This document shows positions 27,332-36,339 of a DNA stretch of 64,000 nucleotides, piece by piece. Location of the stretch: contig ONRD01000002.1 of the NCBI GenBank assembly GCA_900320185.1, positions 62,001-126,000 of the forward strand. The letters are read 5' to 3'. The position numbers and the translations under genes were made by a program. Source of the stretch: an uncultured Bacteroidales bacterium. Lineage in GTDB: Bacteria; Bacteroidota; Bacteroidia; Bacteroidales; UBA932. Every line of letters starts with the position of its first letter. Positions within the stretch are counted from its first letter, which is position 1. The notes beneath the pieces are model-generated. The model made no database searches. It was given only the letters and a program-made list of their open reading frames with translations, and had not been told where the DNA came from.

Positions 27332-28546
27332 ATGATCATTCTTGTCATCAATTGTGGAAGTTCTTCCATAAAGTACCAGTTGCTGGACATGAAAAACGAC
27401 GACGTCTATGACCTTCTTGCAAAGGGAATCGTCGAAAAGATAGGCCTGGAGTGCGGACGCCTCCAGCACACTCCCGCAGGCAGGGAGAAAATAGTCAAGG
27501 ACTTGCCCATCCCCGACCACAAGGTCGGAATGGAAATGGTACTGGGTGCCCTGGTCGACCCCGGGCATGGGGTCCTCAAGTCTTTCGCCGACATCGAGGC
27601 GGTAGGCCACAGGATAGTCCAGGGAGCCGATTTCTTCTCCGGAAGCGCCATCGTCGACGAGGACGTGATGAAGAAGATCGAGTTCTGCTGTGACTTCGCT
27701 CCCCTGCACAATCCTGCCCACATACTCGGTATCAGGGCTTGCCAGGAGGTTCTGCCCAACGTCCCCCAGGTGGTGACTTTCGACACCGCATTCCACCAGA
27801 CCATGCCGGCGTACGCCTACATGTACGGCCTGCCGTACGAGTATTACGAGAAGTACCACATCCGCCGTTACGGCGCCCACGGGACCAGCCACCAGTTCGT
27901 GGCCAACAAGGGTTGCAAGATGGTCGGGCTCGATCCTGACAACTCCAGGGTGGTGACCTGCCATATCGGCAACGGCAGTTCGATCACCGCCGTGGTGAAC
28001 GGCAAATCCATCGACACTTCCATGGGCCTCACCCCTCTGGAGGGCCTTATCATGGGAACCCGCTGCGGCGACGTCGATCCCAACGCCATCATCTACATCA
28101 TGAAGAAGGAAGGCATCAGCCCCGACCAGATGTATGAGCTTGTCAACAAGAAGAGCGGCTTCCAGGGAGTTTCCCAGAAGACTTCCGACGCCAGGGAGAT
28201 GGACGAGCTCGCGAACAGCGGAGACCCCAAGGCCAAGCTTGTCCTCAAGATGCTCACCTTCCAGATGATCAAGTACATCGGCGCCTATGTCGCCGAGATG
28301 AACGGTGTCGACGCTATCTTCTTCACAGGTGGCATCGGCGAGCACAACAGCCGTCTCCGCCGCCGTGTCTGCGAGAACTTCACCTACCTCGGACTGACCT
28401 TCGACTACGAGGCCAATACCGCCTGGGGAGTCGACACGGTCATCTCCCTTCCCGATTCCAAGGTGAAGGTCGCCCTTGTGACCACCGACGAGGAACTTGT
28501 GATCGCCAGGGACACGATGCACCTTGTACAGAACATTGAAGAATAA
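27332..28546 (+). CDS. ackA: Acetate kinase
   Basis: A 404-residue ASKHA-fold kinase. It has the N-terminal phosphate motif NCGSSSIKY, the family motif RRYGAHGTSH and the C-terminal FTGGIGEHN. It makes ATP from acetyl-phosphate and ADP, or the reverse. It is paired 22 bases upstream of a phosphate acyltransferase, so together they link acyl-CoA to ATP synthesis. The length fits acetate/propionate kinase rather than the shorter butyrate kinase. Confidence 0.95.
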   Translation: MIILVINCGSSSIKYQLLDMKNDDVYDLLAKGIVEKIGLECGRLQHTPAGREKIVKDLPIPDHKVGMEMVLGALVDPGHGVLKSFADIEAVGHRIVQGADFFSGSAIVDEDVMKKIEFCCDFAPLHNPAHILGIRACQEVLPNVPQVVTFDTAFHQTMPAYAYMYGLPYEYYEKYHIRRYGAHGTSHQFVANKGCKMVGLDPDNSRVVTCHIGNGSSITAVVNGKSIDTSMGLTPLEGLIMGTRCGDVDPNAIIYIMKKEGISPDQMYELVNKKSGFQGVSQKTSDAREMDELANSGDPKAKLVLKMLTFQMIKYIGAYVAEMNGVDAIFFTGGIGEHNSRLRRRVCENFTYLGLTFDYEANTAWGVDTVISLPDSKVKVALVTTDEELVIARDTMHLVQNIEE

Positions 28547-28568
28547 TCAATCCAATAACATTAGAACG

Positions 28569-29480
28569 ATGATCACGAAATTCGCAGATGTCTTTGCAGA
28601 ACTCAAGGAGAAGAAGGTCTGCAAGAGAATGGTAGCCGCATGGGCGGTTGACGAGCACACGATCGAGGCTTGCGCGAAAGCGTCCGAGCTTGGATTCGTA
28701 AAGGTGACCCTTGTGGGTGACAAGGACCTTATCGAGAAGACTTGCACCGACAACGGGATAGATGCCGGACAGTTCGTTATCGTTGACGAGAAAGTGGAGC
28801 TCAAGGCTGTCGCCAAGGCTGTCCAGATGGTCCACGACGGTGAAGGCGACGTCCTGATGAAGGGCCTCTGCTCGACAGACAAGTTCCTCCGTGCAATCCT
28901 CAACAAGGAGACAGGCCTCCTTCCTCCGAAGGGAGTCCTCAGCCACGTCGGTGTCATCGAGAACCCGAAATACCACAAGCTCATGTTCCTTTCCGACATG
29001 GCAGTCATCCCTCAGCCCGATTTCCGCCAGAAGGTAAAGATTGCCGGCTACCTTGTGGGTGTGGCCCATTCCTTCGGGATTGCGAAGCCCAAGATCGCAT
29101 TCATAGCAGCTTCCGAGCAGATGCTCGATTCCATGCCTGCATGCGTCGAAGCGGCCCAGCTCGCCAAGATGTGCGACCGCGGCCAGATCAAGGGCTGCAT
29201 CGGTGACGGTCCCCTTGCCCTCGATGTCGCTATAGACGAAGAATCCGTCCAGATCAAGAAGCTGGTCAGCCCCGTGGCCGGAGATGCGGACTGCCTGCAG
29301 TTCCCCAACATCGAGTCCGCCAACGTCTTCTGGAAGACCAATTCCAAGCTGGCCGACGGTGTCCGTCAGGCCGGAATGCTGGTGGGTACCACAGCTCCCT
29401 GTGTCCTGGCCAGCCGTGCCGACAGCGTGGACACCAAGCTGAATTCCATAGCGGAAGCTGTGATGTTCGTGAACAAGTAG
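28569..29480 (+). CDS. ptb: Phosphate acetyl/butyryltransferase (Ptb type)
   Basis: A 303-residue member of the phosphate acyltransferase family, the short single-domain form typical of Ptb. Recognisable segments are DVLMKGLCSTDKFLRA, LLPPKGVLSHVGV and AGDADCLQFPNIESAN. It exchanges CoA for phosphate on a short-chain acyl group. I choose the ATG at 28569 over an earlier in-frame codon overlapping ackA. Whether its substrate is acetyl-, propionyl- or butyryl-CoA cannot be told here. Confidence 0.88.
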   Translation: MITKFADVFAELKEKKVCKRMVAAWAVDEHTIEACAKASELGFVKVTLVGDKDLIEKTCTDNGIDAGQFVIVDEKVELKAVAKAVQMVHDGEGDVLMKGLCSTDKFLRAILNKETGLLPPKGVLSHVGVIENPKYHKLMFLSDMAVIPQPDFRQKVKIAGYLVGVAHSFGIAKPKIAFIAASEQMLDSMPACVEAAQLAKMCDRGQIKGCIGDGPLALDVAIDEESVQIKKLVSPVAGDADCLQFPNIESANVFWKTNSKLADGVRQAGMLVGTTAPCVLASRADSVDTKLNSIAEAVMFVNK

Positions 29481-29492
29481 CGGAAGGGGAGG

Positions 29493-30803
29493 CTATCCTT
29501 CTTCTTCGTCCGTTGCCGGAATCTCGTAGAAAAGGTTGCGTCTGGGGAGTTTCCCTGAATATTCAAGGCGCATGTTCTCGAAGAGCTCATTCGTGTGGGC
29601 GGCAAGCGCAGGACCCTTGTAGGTGCTGGTGTTGGTGACGAAGATCCAGCATTCCCCGTCTTCGAAAGTCTTTATAAGCGCACTGGTGCCTGCAAAGGTG
29701 CCGGTGCGCGTCCATTCTCCGTTGGGCTTGGTGTCGTTCCATCCGAGGGAATAGGTGTCCGGGTCGAAATATTCAGTCATCCTGTCCACGCTTTCCTTCG
29801 AGATGATGTCGGGGACTTCCTCCTTCCCGTCGATCGATGCGACCAGGAGGGCGAGTTCCGGAGTCGAGGCGGCCCAGGCTCCCGCACCCAGCAGCCCGGA
29901 GACGTTGTTGCCGCCGTAGCAGCGCACGACCTTCCGTCCGCTGTTGTTGAACTCTTCTACCATCTGGTCGTCTTTCGGGACATAGTAGCGCACTTCGTCA
30001 GGCCACTTGTCGGCGTAGTAGTTCCCGGCGATCTTGAACCCGACGCAGCCGACAGGCTTGAGCACATTCTCCTGCATGAAGGTCTCGTAGTCCTGTCCGC
30101 TCACCTTCTCGATGACCATCGACAGGGCCAGATAGCCGAAATTGGAATAGTCCTGCCAAGTCCCGGGTTCGAATTTCAGCGGCCTTGCGAGTTGCAGCTC
30201 CATCAGCTGTTCCTTGGTAGGGACCTTCTTCCAGTGCTTCTGCATCATTATCCACCGTGTCGAAAACATGGGGTCCCCGCCCTTCTTGCTGAATCCTCCC
30301 TTGTGGCGGAGGAGGTCCTCCACCGTGATCCGGTAGTAAAGGGAGTCGGTTATGGCCTCGTTGTAGGTAGAGTCGTTCAGGATGCCTGAGGGACCGAAGA
30401 CGGTGTCCTCCAGGGCGAGCTGGCCCCTCTCGCAAAGGACCATGATCCCCACTGCCGTGACAAGCTTGGACACGGAAGCCACGCGGAGGATGTTGCCCGG
30501 CGACATCGGCTTCCTGGTGTCGGCGATGCCGTAGCCTTTGGCATAGAGGAGCGAGTCGTTCCTCATCACCGAAAGGGACACTCCTTTAAGCCCCCACACC
30601 CTCATGTAGTCGGTGACCATGCTGTCCATCCCCTTCAGGATGGAGGTGTCGGACATCTCGTTGGTCAGGCTGGCGTTCAGGTCGACCGGAATCCTGGGCT
30701 CGGCTTTCCTCCTGCCTGAACCGGATGCCAGCAGGACGGCCGCCGTGAGCATCACGGCCGCTCCTGCGGCCAGTAAGATCTTTCCTTTCTTCGAGACGGC
30801 CAT
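29493..30803 (-). CDS. Serine hydrolase, beta-lactamase class C/ DD-peptidase fold
   Basis: A 436-residue protein with an N-terminal membrane anchor or signal (about 7-27) and the serine hydrolase catalytic motifs SVSK (nucleophile Ser and Lys) and YSNFGY (Tyr). It probably acts in the periplasm on D-amino-acid peptides or esters. Resistance activity should not be assumed. It is downstream of, and three bases from, the cytidylate-kinase-like gene on the minus strand, and converges with ptb. Confidence 0.85.
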   Translation of the reverse strand: MAVSKKGKILLAAGAAVMLTAAVLLASGSGRRKAEPRIPVDLNASLTNEMSDTSILKGMDSMVTDYMRVWGLKGVSLSVMRNDSLLYAKGYGIADTRKPMSPGNILRVASVSKLVTAVGIMVLCERGQLALEDTVFGPSGILNDSTYNEAITDSLYYRITVEDLLRHKGGFSKKGGDPMFSTRWIMMQKHWKKVPTKEQLMELQLARPLKFEPGTWQDYSNFGYLALSMVIEKVSGQDYETFMQENVLKPVGCVGFKIAGNYYADKWPDEVRYYVPKDDQMVEEFNNSGRKVVRCYGGNNVSGLLGAGAWAASTPELALLVASIDGKEEVPDIISKESVDRMTEYFDPDTYSLGWNDTKPNGEWTRTGTFAGTSALIKTFEDGECWIFVTNTSTYKGPALAAHTNELFENMRLEYSGKLPRRNLFYEIPATDEEEG

Positions 30804-30806
30804 ATC

Positions 30807-31427
30807 CTACCTGATGAGTTTGGACTTCCTCCCGAATTCTATGATGAACCGGGCCGTGCCTTCTATCCCGAGGAGGGAGGAGTCGATGCACAGGTCATAG
30901 TCAGAAGCCTGTCCCCAGTTCCCGAAAGAGAAGAAATTGTAGAAGGTCTGCCTGGTCCTGTCCTGCTTTTCGATCATCTCCTGGGCCTCTTCCTCCGGGA
31001 TCCCTTCGCGCTTTGAGACCCTGCCGACCCTGTCCTCCATGGGAGCCTTGATGAAGACGTCGAGGCAGGACATGTCCCTGAGGATGTAGTTGGAGCAGCG
31101 TCCGACGAAGATGGCGGACTGCTTGAGGGCGATGTCGCGGATCACTTCGCTCTGGATCTTGAAGAGCTGGTCATCCCCGACGGAGGCCGCGTGCGCGCCG
31201 CCGAACCTTTCCGCCCCGAAGAAGGAAGAGAAACGGAAGAGGCTTCTCTTCTCGTCATTCTTCTCGAAGAGTTCCTTGCTGAATCCGCTTTCTTCGGCAG
31301 CCTTGGAGATGATCTCCCTGTCGAACACTTGTATGCCGAGTTCCCGTCCGATCTCCACGGCGATGCTTTTGCCGCCGCTTCCGAACTGGCGTCCGATGTT
31401 TATTATGATGTTTCCTTCGTCTGTCAT
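30807..31427 (-). CDS. Cytidylate kinase-like family protein
   Basis: A 206-residue P-loop protein. The Walker A region is GRQFGSGGKSIA, followed by LGIQVFDREII, as in the cytidylate-kinase-like family (PF13189). Whether it phosphorylates CMP is unknown, and the canonical cmk is usually a separate gene. The frame is open further upstream, but homology starts at MTDEGNIIINIG, so I use the ATG at 31427. It lies between the MATE gene and the serine hydrolase on the same strand. Confidence 0.83.
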   Translation of the reverse strand: MTDEGNIIINIGRQFGSGGKSIAVEIGRELGIQVFDREIISKAAEESGFSKELFEKNDEKRSLFRFSSFFGAERFGGAHAASVGDDQLFKIQSEVIRDIALKQSAIFVGRCSNYILRDMSCLDVFIKAPMEDRVGRVSKREGIPEEEAQEMIEKQDRTRQTFYNFFSFGNWGQASDYDLCIDSSLLGIEGTARFIIEFGRKSKLIR

Positions 31428-31461
31428 CGTTTGTTTGTCTGGGATGGTTGGATTAAAAGCT

Positions 31462-32859
31462 TCATGAGATCGAACTTCCGAGTATCGTCGGTTCGTCGCC
31501 ATCCTTGAGCTTGCTGAATTTACGGAACAGCCGGTGGATCAGGATAAGGGTGGCTATGCATGCGAGAGTGTCCGAACAAGGGAATGCGAGGAACACCCCG
31601 TGTACGTCATAGAACAAGGGCAGGATGTAGACCAGCGGTACCAGGAACAGGAGCTGCCTGCTCAGGGACAGGAAGATGGATTTCTTCACCATGCCAAGGC
31701 TCTGGAAGAAATTAGTGGAGACCATCTGCCATCCCACTATCAGCACCACCGGGTTCATCACCCGCAGGCCCTTGTCAGCAATGGCTATGAGTTCAGGGTC
31801 GTTGGTGAATATCCCCACCATCAGGCTCGGGAAGAATTCGGATGCCGCGAACCAGAACACGCACACCGCAGTCGCCCAGAGCGCGGTCAGGAGGAAGACC
31901 TTCTTCACACGGGAGTACTGCCTCGCGCCGAAGTTGTAGCCGGCGATCGGCTGCATCCCCTGGTTGAACCCCATGATGACCATCACGAACATGAAGTTGA
32001 TGCGGTTGACGATACCATAGGCGCCGATGGCAAGGTCACCGCCGTACTTGAGCAGCTGCTGGTTTATGAACATGGCGACTATGCAGCTTGCGGCGTTCAT
32101 CAGGAACGGTCCCATGCCGATGGCGAGGGAATCCTTGGCAATCCTCCAGTCCAGGCCGAAGAATCCTTTCGGCAGGTGGAGCAGGTTGTCTTTCCGGGTG
32201 TAGAACCTGAGGGTCCATGCAAGTGCCATCGCCTGGCAGAGGACAGTGGCGATCGCCGCTCCCTTTATCCCGAGGCCGAACACGAAGATGAACACCGGGT
32301 CGAGGATGGTGTTGGAGATGACGGTGAAAAGGGTCAGCCTCATCGCCGTCCTGGGATGTCCGGACGAGCGGAGCATGCTGTTCAGCCCGAAATACAGGTG
32401 CGTTATCACGTTGCCCAGCAGGATGATCCTCATGTACTGGCAGGCGTAGGTGATGGTGTTGTCGGAGGCTCCGAAGAAGAACAGGATCGGCTTCAGGAAG
32501 ATCAGGCAGAAGACCATGAACGCGAGGCCTATGATGCAGTTGAGGGTCACGTCGTTGGCCAGGACCTTGTTGGCGGCCTTGTAGTTTTTCTGGCCGAGGA
32601 GTACCGAGACGAGGGTGGAGGCACCGACTCCCACCAGGGTGCCGAGTGCGGAACTGAGGTTCATTAGGGGGAATGAGACACCGAGTCCGGCCAGGGCGAG
32701 GGACCCAATGCCGGGGATATGCCCGATGAATATGCTGTCCACCATGTTGTATAAAGAAGACGCAGTCATGGCTATTATGCCAGGGACCGCGTACATCTTC
32801 AGGAGTTTCCCTATCCTCTCCGAGCCCAGTTCGGTTGGGGCAGCCTGTGAAGTCGGCAT
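31462..32859 (-). CDS. MATE family efflux transporter
   Basis: A 465-residue polytopic protein with about 12 membrane helices. MATE features are the N-terminal MTASSLYNMVDSIFIG and GFNQGMQPIAGYN in the second half. It would export cationic compounds in exchange for sodium or protons across the inner membrane. Its start overlaps the stop of the preceding FKBP gene by one base (TGATG), so it is translated from the same mRNA. Confidence 0.93.
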   Translation of the reverse strand: MPTSQAAPTELGSERIGKLLKMYAVPGIIAMTASSLYNMVDSIFIGHIPGIGSLALAGLGVSFPLMNLSSALGTLVGVGASTLVSVLLGQKNYKAANKVLANDVTLNCIIGLAFMVFCLIFLKPILFFFGASDNTITYACQYMRIILLGNVITHLYFGLNSMLRSSGHPRTAMRLTLFTVISNTILDPVFIFVFGLGIKGAAIATVLCQAMALAWTLRFYTRKDNLLHLPKGFFGLDWRIAKDSLAIGMGPFLMNAASCIVAMFINQQLLKYGGDLAIGAYGIVNRINFMFVMVIMGFNQGMQPIAGYNFGARQYSRVKKVFLLTALWATAVCVFWFAASEFFPSLMVGIFTNDPELIAIADKGLRVMNPVVLIVGWQMVSTNFFQSLGMVKKSIFLSLSRQLLFLVPLVYILPLFYDVHGVFLAFPCSDTLACIATLILIHRLFRKFSKLKDGDEPTILGSSIS

Positions 32860-33911
32860 CAGTTCTCGGGTTTGTCTACATATTCGATGGTGAAGGACAG
32901 GGGAGCGTACTTGGGAATGGCCGCTCCCATGCCGCTGTAGCCGTAACCGTAGACCGAATAGAAGGCGCAGATGACCTTCTGGTATTTCCTAAGTTTCGAG
33001 AGGGTGTACGAGAAGCCGTCCACGACGGTGGACCCGGTCACTCCGTTGCTGTCATTGTCCGAGCCGATGGTGATTTCGGTGTACTCGGAGGACATGTTGA
33101 CCTGGATGGGCTTGTATGTCTTGGATTCGGAATAGATGCCGTAGACCTTGGCGGTGTCCTTGATGGTCGTGTCGAACACCTGCCCGTTGAGGAGCCGTCC
33201 GGTGTAGTTGATGTAGTAGGTGGTGTCGACGGGGATTTCCGTGGTGTCGGAGGGTGCTACCAGCTGCTTGCAGTAGTAGCCGTACATGGTCGAGTCAACC
33301 CCGTCCATGTATTCGTCGGTGAACTTCTCCAGCTGCTCCACCTCCAAGGCGTAGATGTCGTCGGTCTTCCCTGTGATGGTTATCGTGTAGACGGCGTTCT
33401 CCCCGGTGCAGTTCTTCAGGTACTCTTCGGCGGTGTCGTACCCGGTCTTTACGTTGAGCCACCCAGGAATGACGCCCCTGCGGGTCCCTCCGACTTTCAT
33501 CCCCTTGATGATGTCCAGCAGGCCGGCTTCGGTGTAGGAAGTGTTGTTCAGCAGGACCTGGTCGCCGTAATATTTACTGCGGGCCCAGGTTCCCAGCTGT
33601 TTGGCCAGTTCTTCGCTGGTGGTGGAAGTGATGTTGCCTTCGAGGTCGGTGACGGTGTAGCGGGCCAGGATGAAAGTGTCTTCACCGGTGACCGTCTCGC
33701 CCGTGCCGGGCTGGTCGTCGACTATGTAGGCCCCGAGGGTGGTGCGCTGGGCCGACGGATGGTTGAGCCTGATCCAGGAGTCGAAGAAGCGTTTCTCGGA
33801 AGCGTTGTTTTCAGTGGCCGCCTCCTTGGCGCATGAGCCCAGAACGGCCGCAACCGCAGACGCGGCGGCAAGGAGGGTGATGATCCTGCTAGTTTTTATA
33901 TTCATTTCCAT
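32859..33911 (-). CDS. FKBP-type peptidyl-prolyl isomerase-like lipoprotein
   Basis: A 350-residue protein with a lipoprotein signal ending LGSC (lipobox Cys near residue 27). Two FKBP-like regions are suggested: the first around DIIKGMKVGGTRRGVIP, the second around YYINYTGRLLNGQVFDTT and the C-terminal AIPKYAPLSFTIEYVD. Such lipoproteins are presumed to fold envelope proteins in the periplasm. It is followed by the MATE gene and preceded by a shorter FKBP-like lipoprotein. Confidence 0.8.
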   Translation of the reverse strand: MEMNIKTSRIITLLAAASAVAAVLGSCAKEAATENNASEKRFFDSWIRLNHPSAQRTTLGAYIVDDQPGTGETVTGEDTFILARYTVTDLEGNITSTTSEELAKQLGTWARSKYYGDQVLLNNTSYTEAGLLDIIKGMKVGGTRRGVIPGWLNVKTGYDTAEEYLKNCTGENAVYTITITGKTDDIYALEVEQLEKFTDEYMDGVDSTMYGYYCKQLVAPSDTTEIPVDTTYYINYTGRLLNGQVFDTTIKDTAKVYGIYSESKTYKPIQVNMSSEYTEITIGSDNDSNGVTGSTVVDGFSYTLSKLRKYQKVICAFYSVYGYGYSGMGAAIPKYAPLSFTIEYVDKPEN

Positions 33912-33921
33912 TTCTTTTCTA

Positions 33922-34470
33922 TCAGTTACTTATGCTCTTGATCCACAGGCGGTAGGCAAGGGCGGACTTGCCCGGCACAAGGCCGGCGGCCTGCTTGCCG
34001 AAAGCGTACTTCCCGGAGAACAGGACATAGCATTCTTCGCCTGCGCGGACTCCTTCCAGTCCGTTGCGGAGTCCCGTGATGATCCCGTCCCTGGCCAGGT
34101 CGACGGTCATGATCCTGAACCTCGAGGAGTCGGACACGTTCCATCCGATGCTGCCTGCGAAGTCGTCGTAGTTGGTGGCGAACAGATTGTCGCTGCTCAA
34201 GGTCCTGCCTTTGATGTAATAACCGGCGTAGTAGAAGGAGACCGCTCCGCCTTCCCGGAGCTCTTCCCCGGACCCATGGCCAACGGTCACCCTTATCGTC
34301 CCTTTGTTGGACGTGACGGTGGCCGAGTCGGCAGAAGCCGTCAGGCTGGACACTATGGCGTCGATGTAGGTCTCCTGGGTGGCGTAGGTGTTCTGTAGCT
34401 CCTTGCTGCAAGATGCCGCAAGGAACAGTCCCGCCACAATGGCGGTCAATGCCGTCAGCCGTACTTTCAT
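33922..34470 (-). CDS. Short FKBP-like lipoprotein
   Basis: A 182-residue protein with a lipoprotein signal (lipobox Cys in LAASCSKE) and one FKBP-like domain. The segment GLRNGLEGVRAGEECYVLFSG matches the FKBP pattern of a glycine-rich turn ahead of the last strands, and it ends ALAYRLWIKSI. It overlaps the DHH gene upstream by four bases and lies ten bases before the longer FKBP gene. Catalytic residues are not confirmable by eye. Confidence 0.7.
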   Translation of the reverse strand: MKVRLTALTAIVAGLFLAASCSKELQNTYATQETYIDAIVSSLTASADSATVTSNKGTIRVTVGHGSGEELREGGAVSFYYAGYYIKGRTLSSDNLFATNYDDFAGSIGWNVSDSSRFRIMTVDLARDGIITGLRNGLEGVRAGEECYVLFSGKYAFGKQAAGLVPGKSALAYRLWIKSISN

Positions 34471-35501
34471 TGCCTGAAAAACCGTTCTGTTACTTTCAAT
34501 ATGTATGCCTGAGCGTCCTCGGGAGAGGGAATATCCCCGGGGAAGAACAGTTTCCCTCCCGCGGCCTGCTCATGCCCGCCGCCGTGGAAGAACTGCCTGG
34601 CGCAGAGATTCGCCGAAGTGCCCTTCTTGGAGCGGATCGAGACCCTGTAATGGTCTTCCTGCTGGGTCAGGAAGATGCTCATCCTGACCTTCCCGATGGA
34701 AAGCGGCATGTTCACGAACCCTTCCGTCTCTCCCTGGACCATGCCGAACCTTTCCTGCGTCCGCGAATCCAGGACTATGAAAGCGACGCCTTCGGGGGTG
34801 ATTTGCATCTTCTCCCCGAGCAGGCAGCCGAGCAGGCGGAGCCTGTTCTCGCGGTAGCTGCTGTAGAGGCTCTCGAGTATCGAGTCCCTGTCGACACCTG
34901 CGGCTATGAGTTCGGAAGCCATCTTCAGTGTGGACGGGAACACGGAGTTCGAGAAGTTGTTGGTGTCCGTCGTCATCCCTGTCATCAGGGCGGAGGCGCA
35001 CAGCGGCGGAAGCCTGGACGGATCCCCGGCTATCTCGGGCATCCGGAGCAGGATCGAGTAGAGAAGTTCGCTGGCCGAGGATGTCTCGGTCTCGCTGAAC
35101 ACCAGGTCGAAGGCGTCCCGTTCGGGATCGAGGTGGTGGTCGATCAGGACCTTCTTCGCCCCGGACTCCCTCAGAAGGCTTTCAAGGCCGGCTGTCCTGG
35201 AGAATGAACTGCAGTCGAGGCAGACCAGGAGGTCGCTGCGTGCGATCCTTCCGGCTGCCTGGGGATTTCCGTCGCCGAAGGTCATCAACCTGCCTGGGTC
35301 GATCCCGGAAAGCATGAAGGAAAGGGAGTCCGGGACCCTGTCGGGGAAGACCAGTACGGCGTCGGCTCCCTTGCACTCGAGCAGGTACGACAGCATGCCC
35401 GTCCCGCTGCCGACGGCGTCTCCGTCGGGGTGGGTGTGGACCGCCAGGGTAATGCAGGATGCATTGCCTGCAAGTGCGTTCAATTGGTCTGTCATGTTCA
35501 T
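34467..35501 (-). CDS. DHH-family phosphoesterase (NrnA-like)
   Basis: About 344 residues. The DHH domain has HTHPDGDAVGS, DCSSFSRT and the defining LIDHHLD motif. The C-terminal DHHA1 domain carries GGGHEQAAGG. NrnA-type enzymes degrade oligoribonucleotides to mononucleotides and act on pAp. The -7 box at 35511-35518 places transcription start at about the ATG at 35501, so the start could be that or 35495. It is first in an operon with the FKBP lipoproteins and MATE exporter. Confidence 0.88.
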   Translation of the reverse strand: MNMTDQLNALAGNASCITLAVHTHPDGDAVGSGTGMLSYLLECKGADAVLVFPDRVPDSLSFMLSGIDPGRLMTFGDGNPQAAGRIARSDLLVCLDCSSFSRTAGLESLLRESGAKKVLIDHHLDPERDAFDLVFSETETSSASELLYSILLRMPEIAGDPSRLPPLCASALMTGMTTDTNNFSNSVFPSTLKMASELIAAGVDRDSILESLYSSYRENRLRLLGCLLGEKMQITPEGVAFIVLDSRTQERFGMVQGETEGFVNMPLSIGKVRMSIFLTQQEDHYRVSIRSKKGTSANLCARQFFHGGGHEQAAGGKLFFPGDIPSPEDAQAYILKVTERFFRQ

Positions 35502-35510
35502 TGGCGATGG

Positions 35511-35518
35511 CAAAATTA
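35511..35518 (-). promoter_or_regulatory. -7 promoter box for the DHH/FKBP/MATE operon
   Basis: TAATTTTG on the minus strand. The proposed initiation codon lies only about ten bases downstream, implying a very short leader. Confidence 0.5.
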
Positions 35519-35552
35519 CAAATATTATATTGCATTTCATAAATCAATTTTC

Positions 35553-35560
35553 TAACTTTG
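35553..35560 (+). promoter_or_regulatory. -7 promoter box for the 35621-37388 operon
   Basis: TAACTTTG on the plus strand, about 60 bases upstream of the first gene, divergent from the DHH promoter. Confidence 0.5.
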
Positions 35561-35620
35561 TCCGGAATTGACGCATTGTCTTTTCATCCGTTTCAGAAAC
35601 AGTAATAAATTTTAAGGATA

Positions 35621-36337
35621 ATGAACAAAGTACTGAAAGCGATTCTGTGCGTTTTGCTCGCACTCATCTCCGTATTTCTCGTCTACAAGATCGTAGAGGG
35701 CGTGATGCAGCCTGTCCATTTCAACAAGCAGGTCGATGCAAGGAAAGCGGTCGCCATCCAGCAGCTCAAGGATATCCGCGACCTCCAGGTCGCCTTCAAG
35801 AGCGTCAACGACAGGTACACTGCTTCCTTCGACACCCTCAAGCAGTTCTATAACGAGGGCAAGATGGAGGTCGTTCTCCAGATCGGTTCCAAGGACGACT
35901 CCCTCGCAGTCGCCCACACCGCAGAGGTGAGGAAGGCCAACAAGGGCATCACCGACCAGGGTCTGTACGACCTTTACAAGAAGGGCGACAACAGGCTCGT
36001 CTTCACGATCCCCAGGAAGATCGCCGTGAAGGACACCCTCTTCACCGGAAGGACCGGCTTCGACATCAATTCGATCGACAAGATTCCTTTCGTCCATGAG
36101 GGACTCATCACGGAAAAGACCCCCGAGAACCTCGAGATGTCCGCTATCGTGAAGACCGTCTCCGGCGTCCAGGTCCCCCTCTTCGAGGCGAAGATGCCTT
36201 ACTGGTCTCTCCTCAACGGACTTGACCACCAGCTTATCGTCAACATGGTTGCCGAGCTTGAGGACCAGGACCGTTTCCCCGGCCTTCAGGTCGGAAGCGT
36301 GACAACGCCTAACAACAACGCAGGAAACTGGGAGTAG
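35621..36337 (+). CDS. Membrane-anchored protein conserved in Bacteroidetes, function unknown
   Basis: A 238-residue protein with one N-terminal membrane helix (about residues 5-26) and a predicted periplasmic domain. I recognise no enzymatic motif. It is directly followed by a DUF3822 gene and rsmD, an arrangement I believe is common in the phylum. The single helix then globular domain recalls pseudopilin or division accessory topology, but this is only a shape comparison. Confidence 0.7.
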   Translation: MNKVLKAILCVLLALISVFLVYKIVEGVMQPVHFNKQVDARKAVAIQQLKDIRDLQVAFKSVNDRYTASFDTLKQFYNEGKMEVVLQIGSKDDSLAVAHTAEVRKANKGITDQGLYDLYKKGDNRLVFTIPRKIAVKDTLFTGRTGFDINSIDKIPFVHEGLITEKTPENLEMSAIVKTVSGVQVPLFEAKMPYWSLLNGLDHQLIVNMVAELEDQDRFPGLQVGSVTTPNNNAGNWE

Positions 36338-36339
36338 AA

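Noticed and set aside
31534..32667. 377-codon plus-strand frame over the MATE gene
   Set aside because: It is antisense to a clear transporter gene and very rich in charged residues and His.
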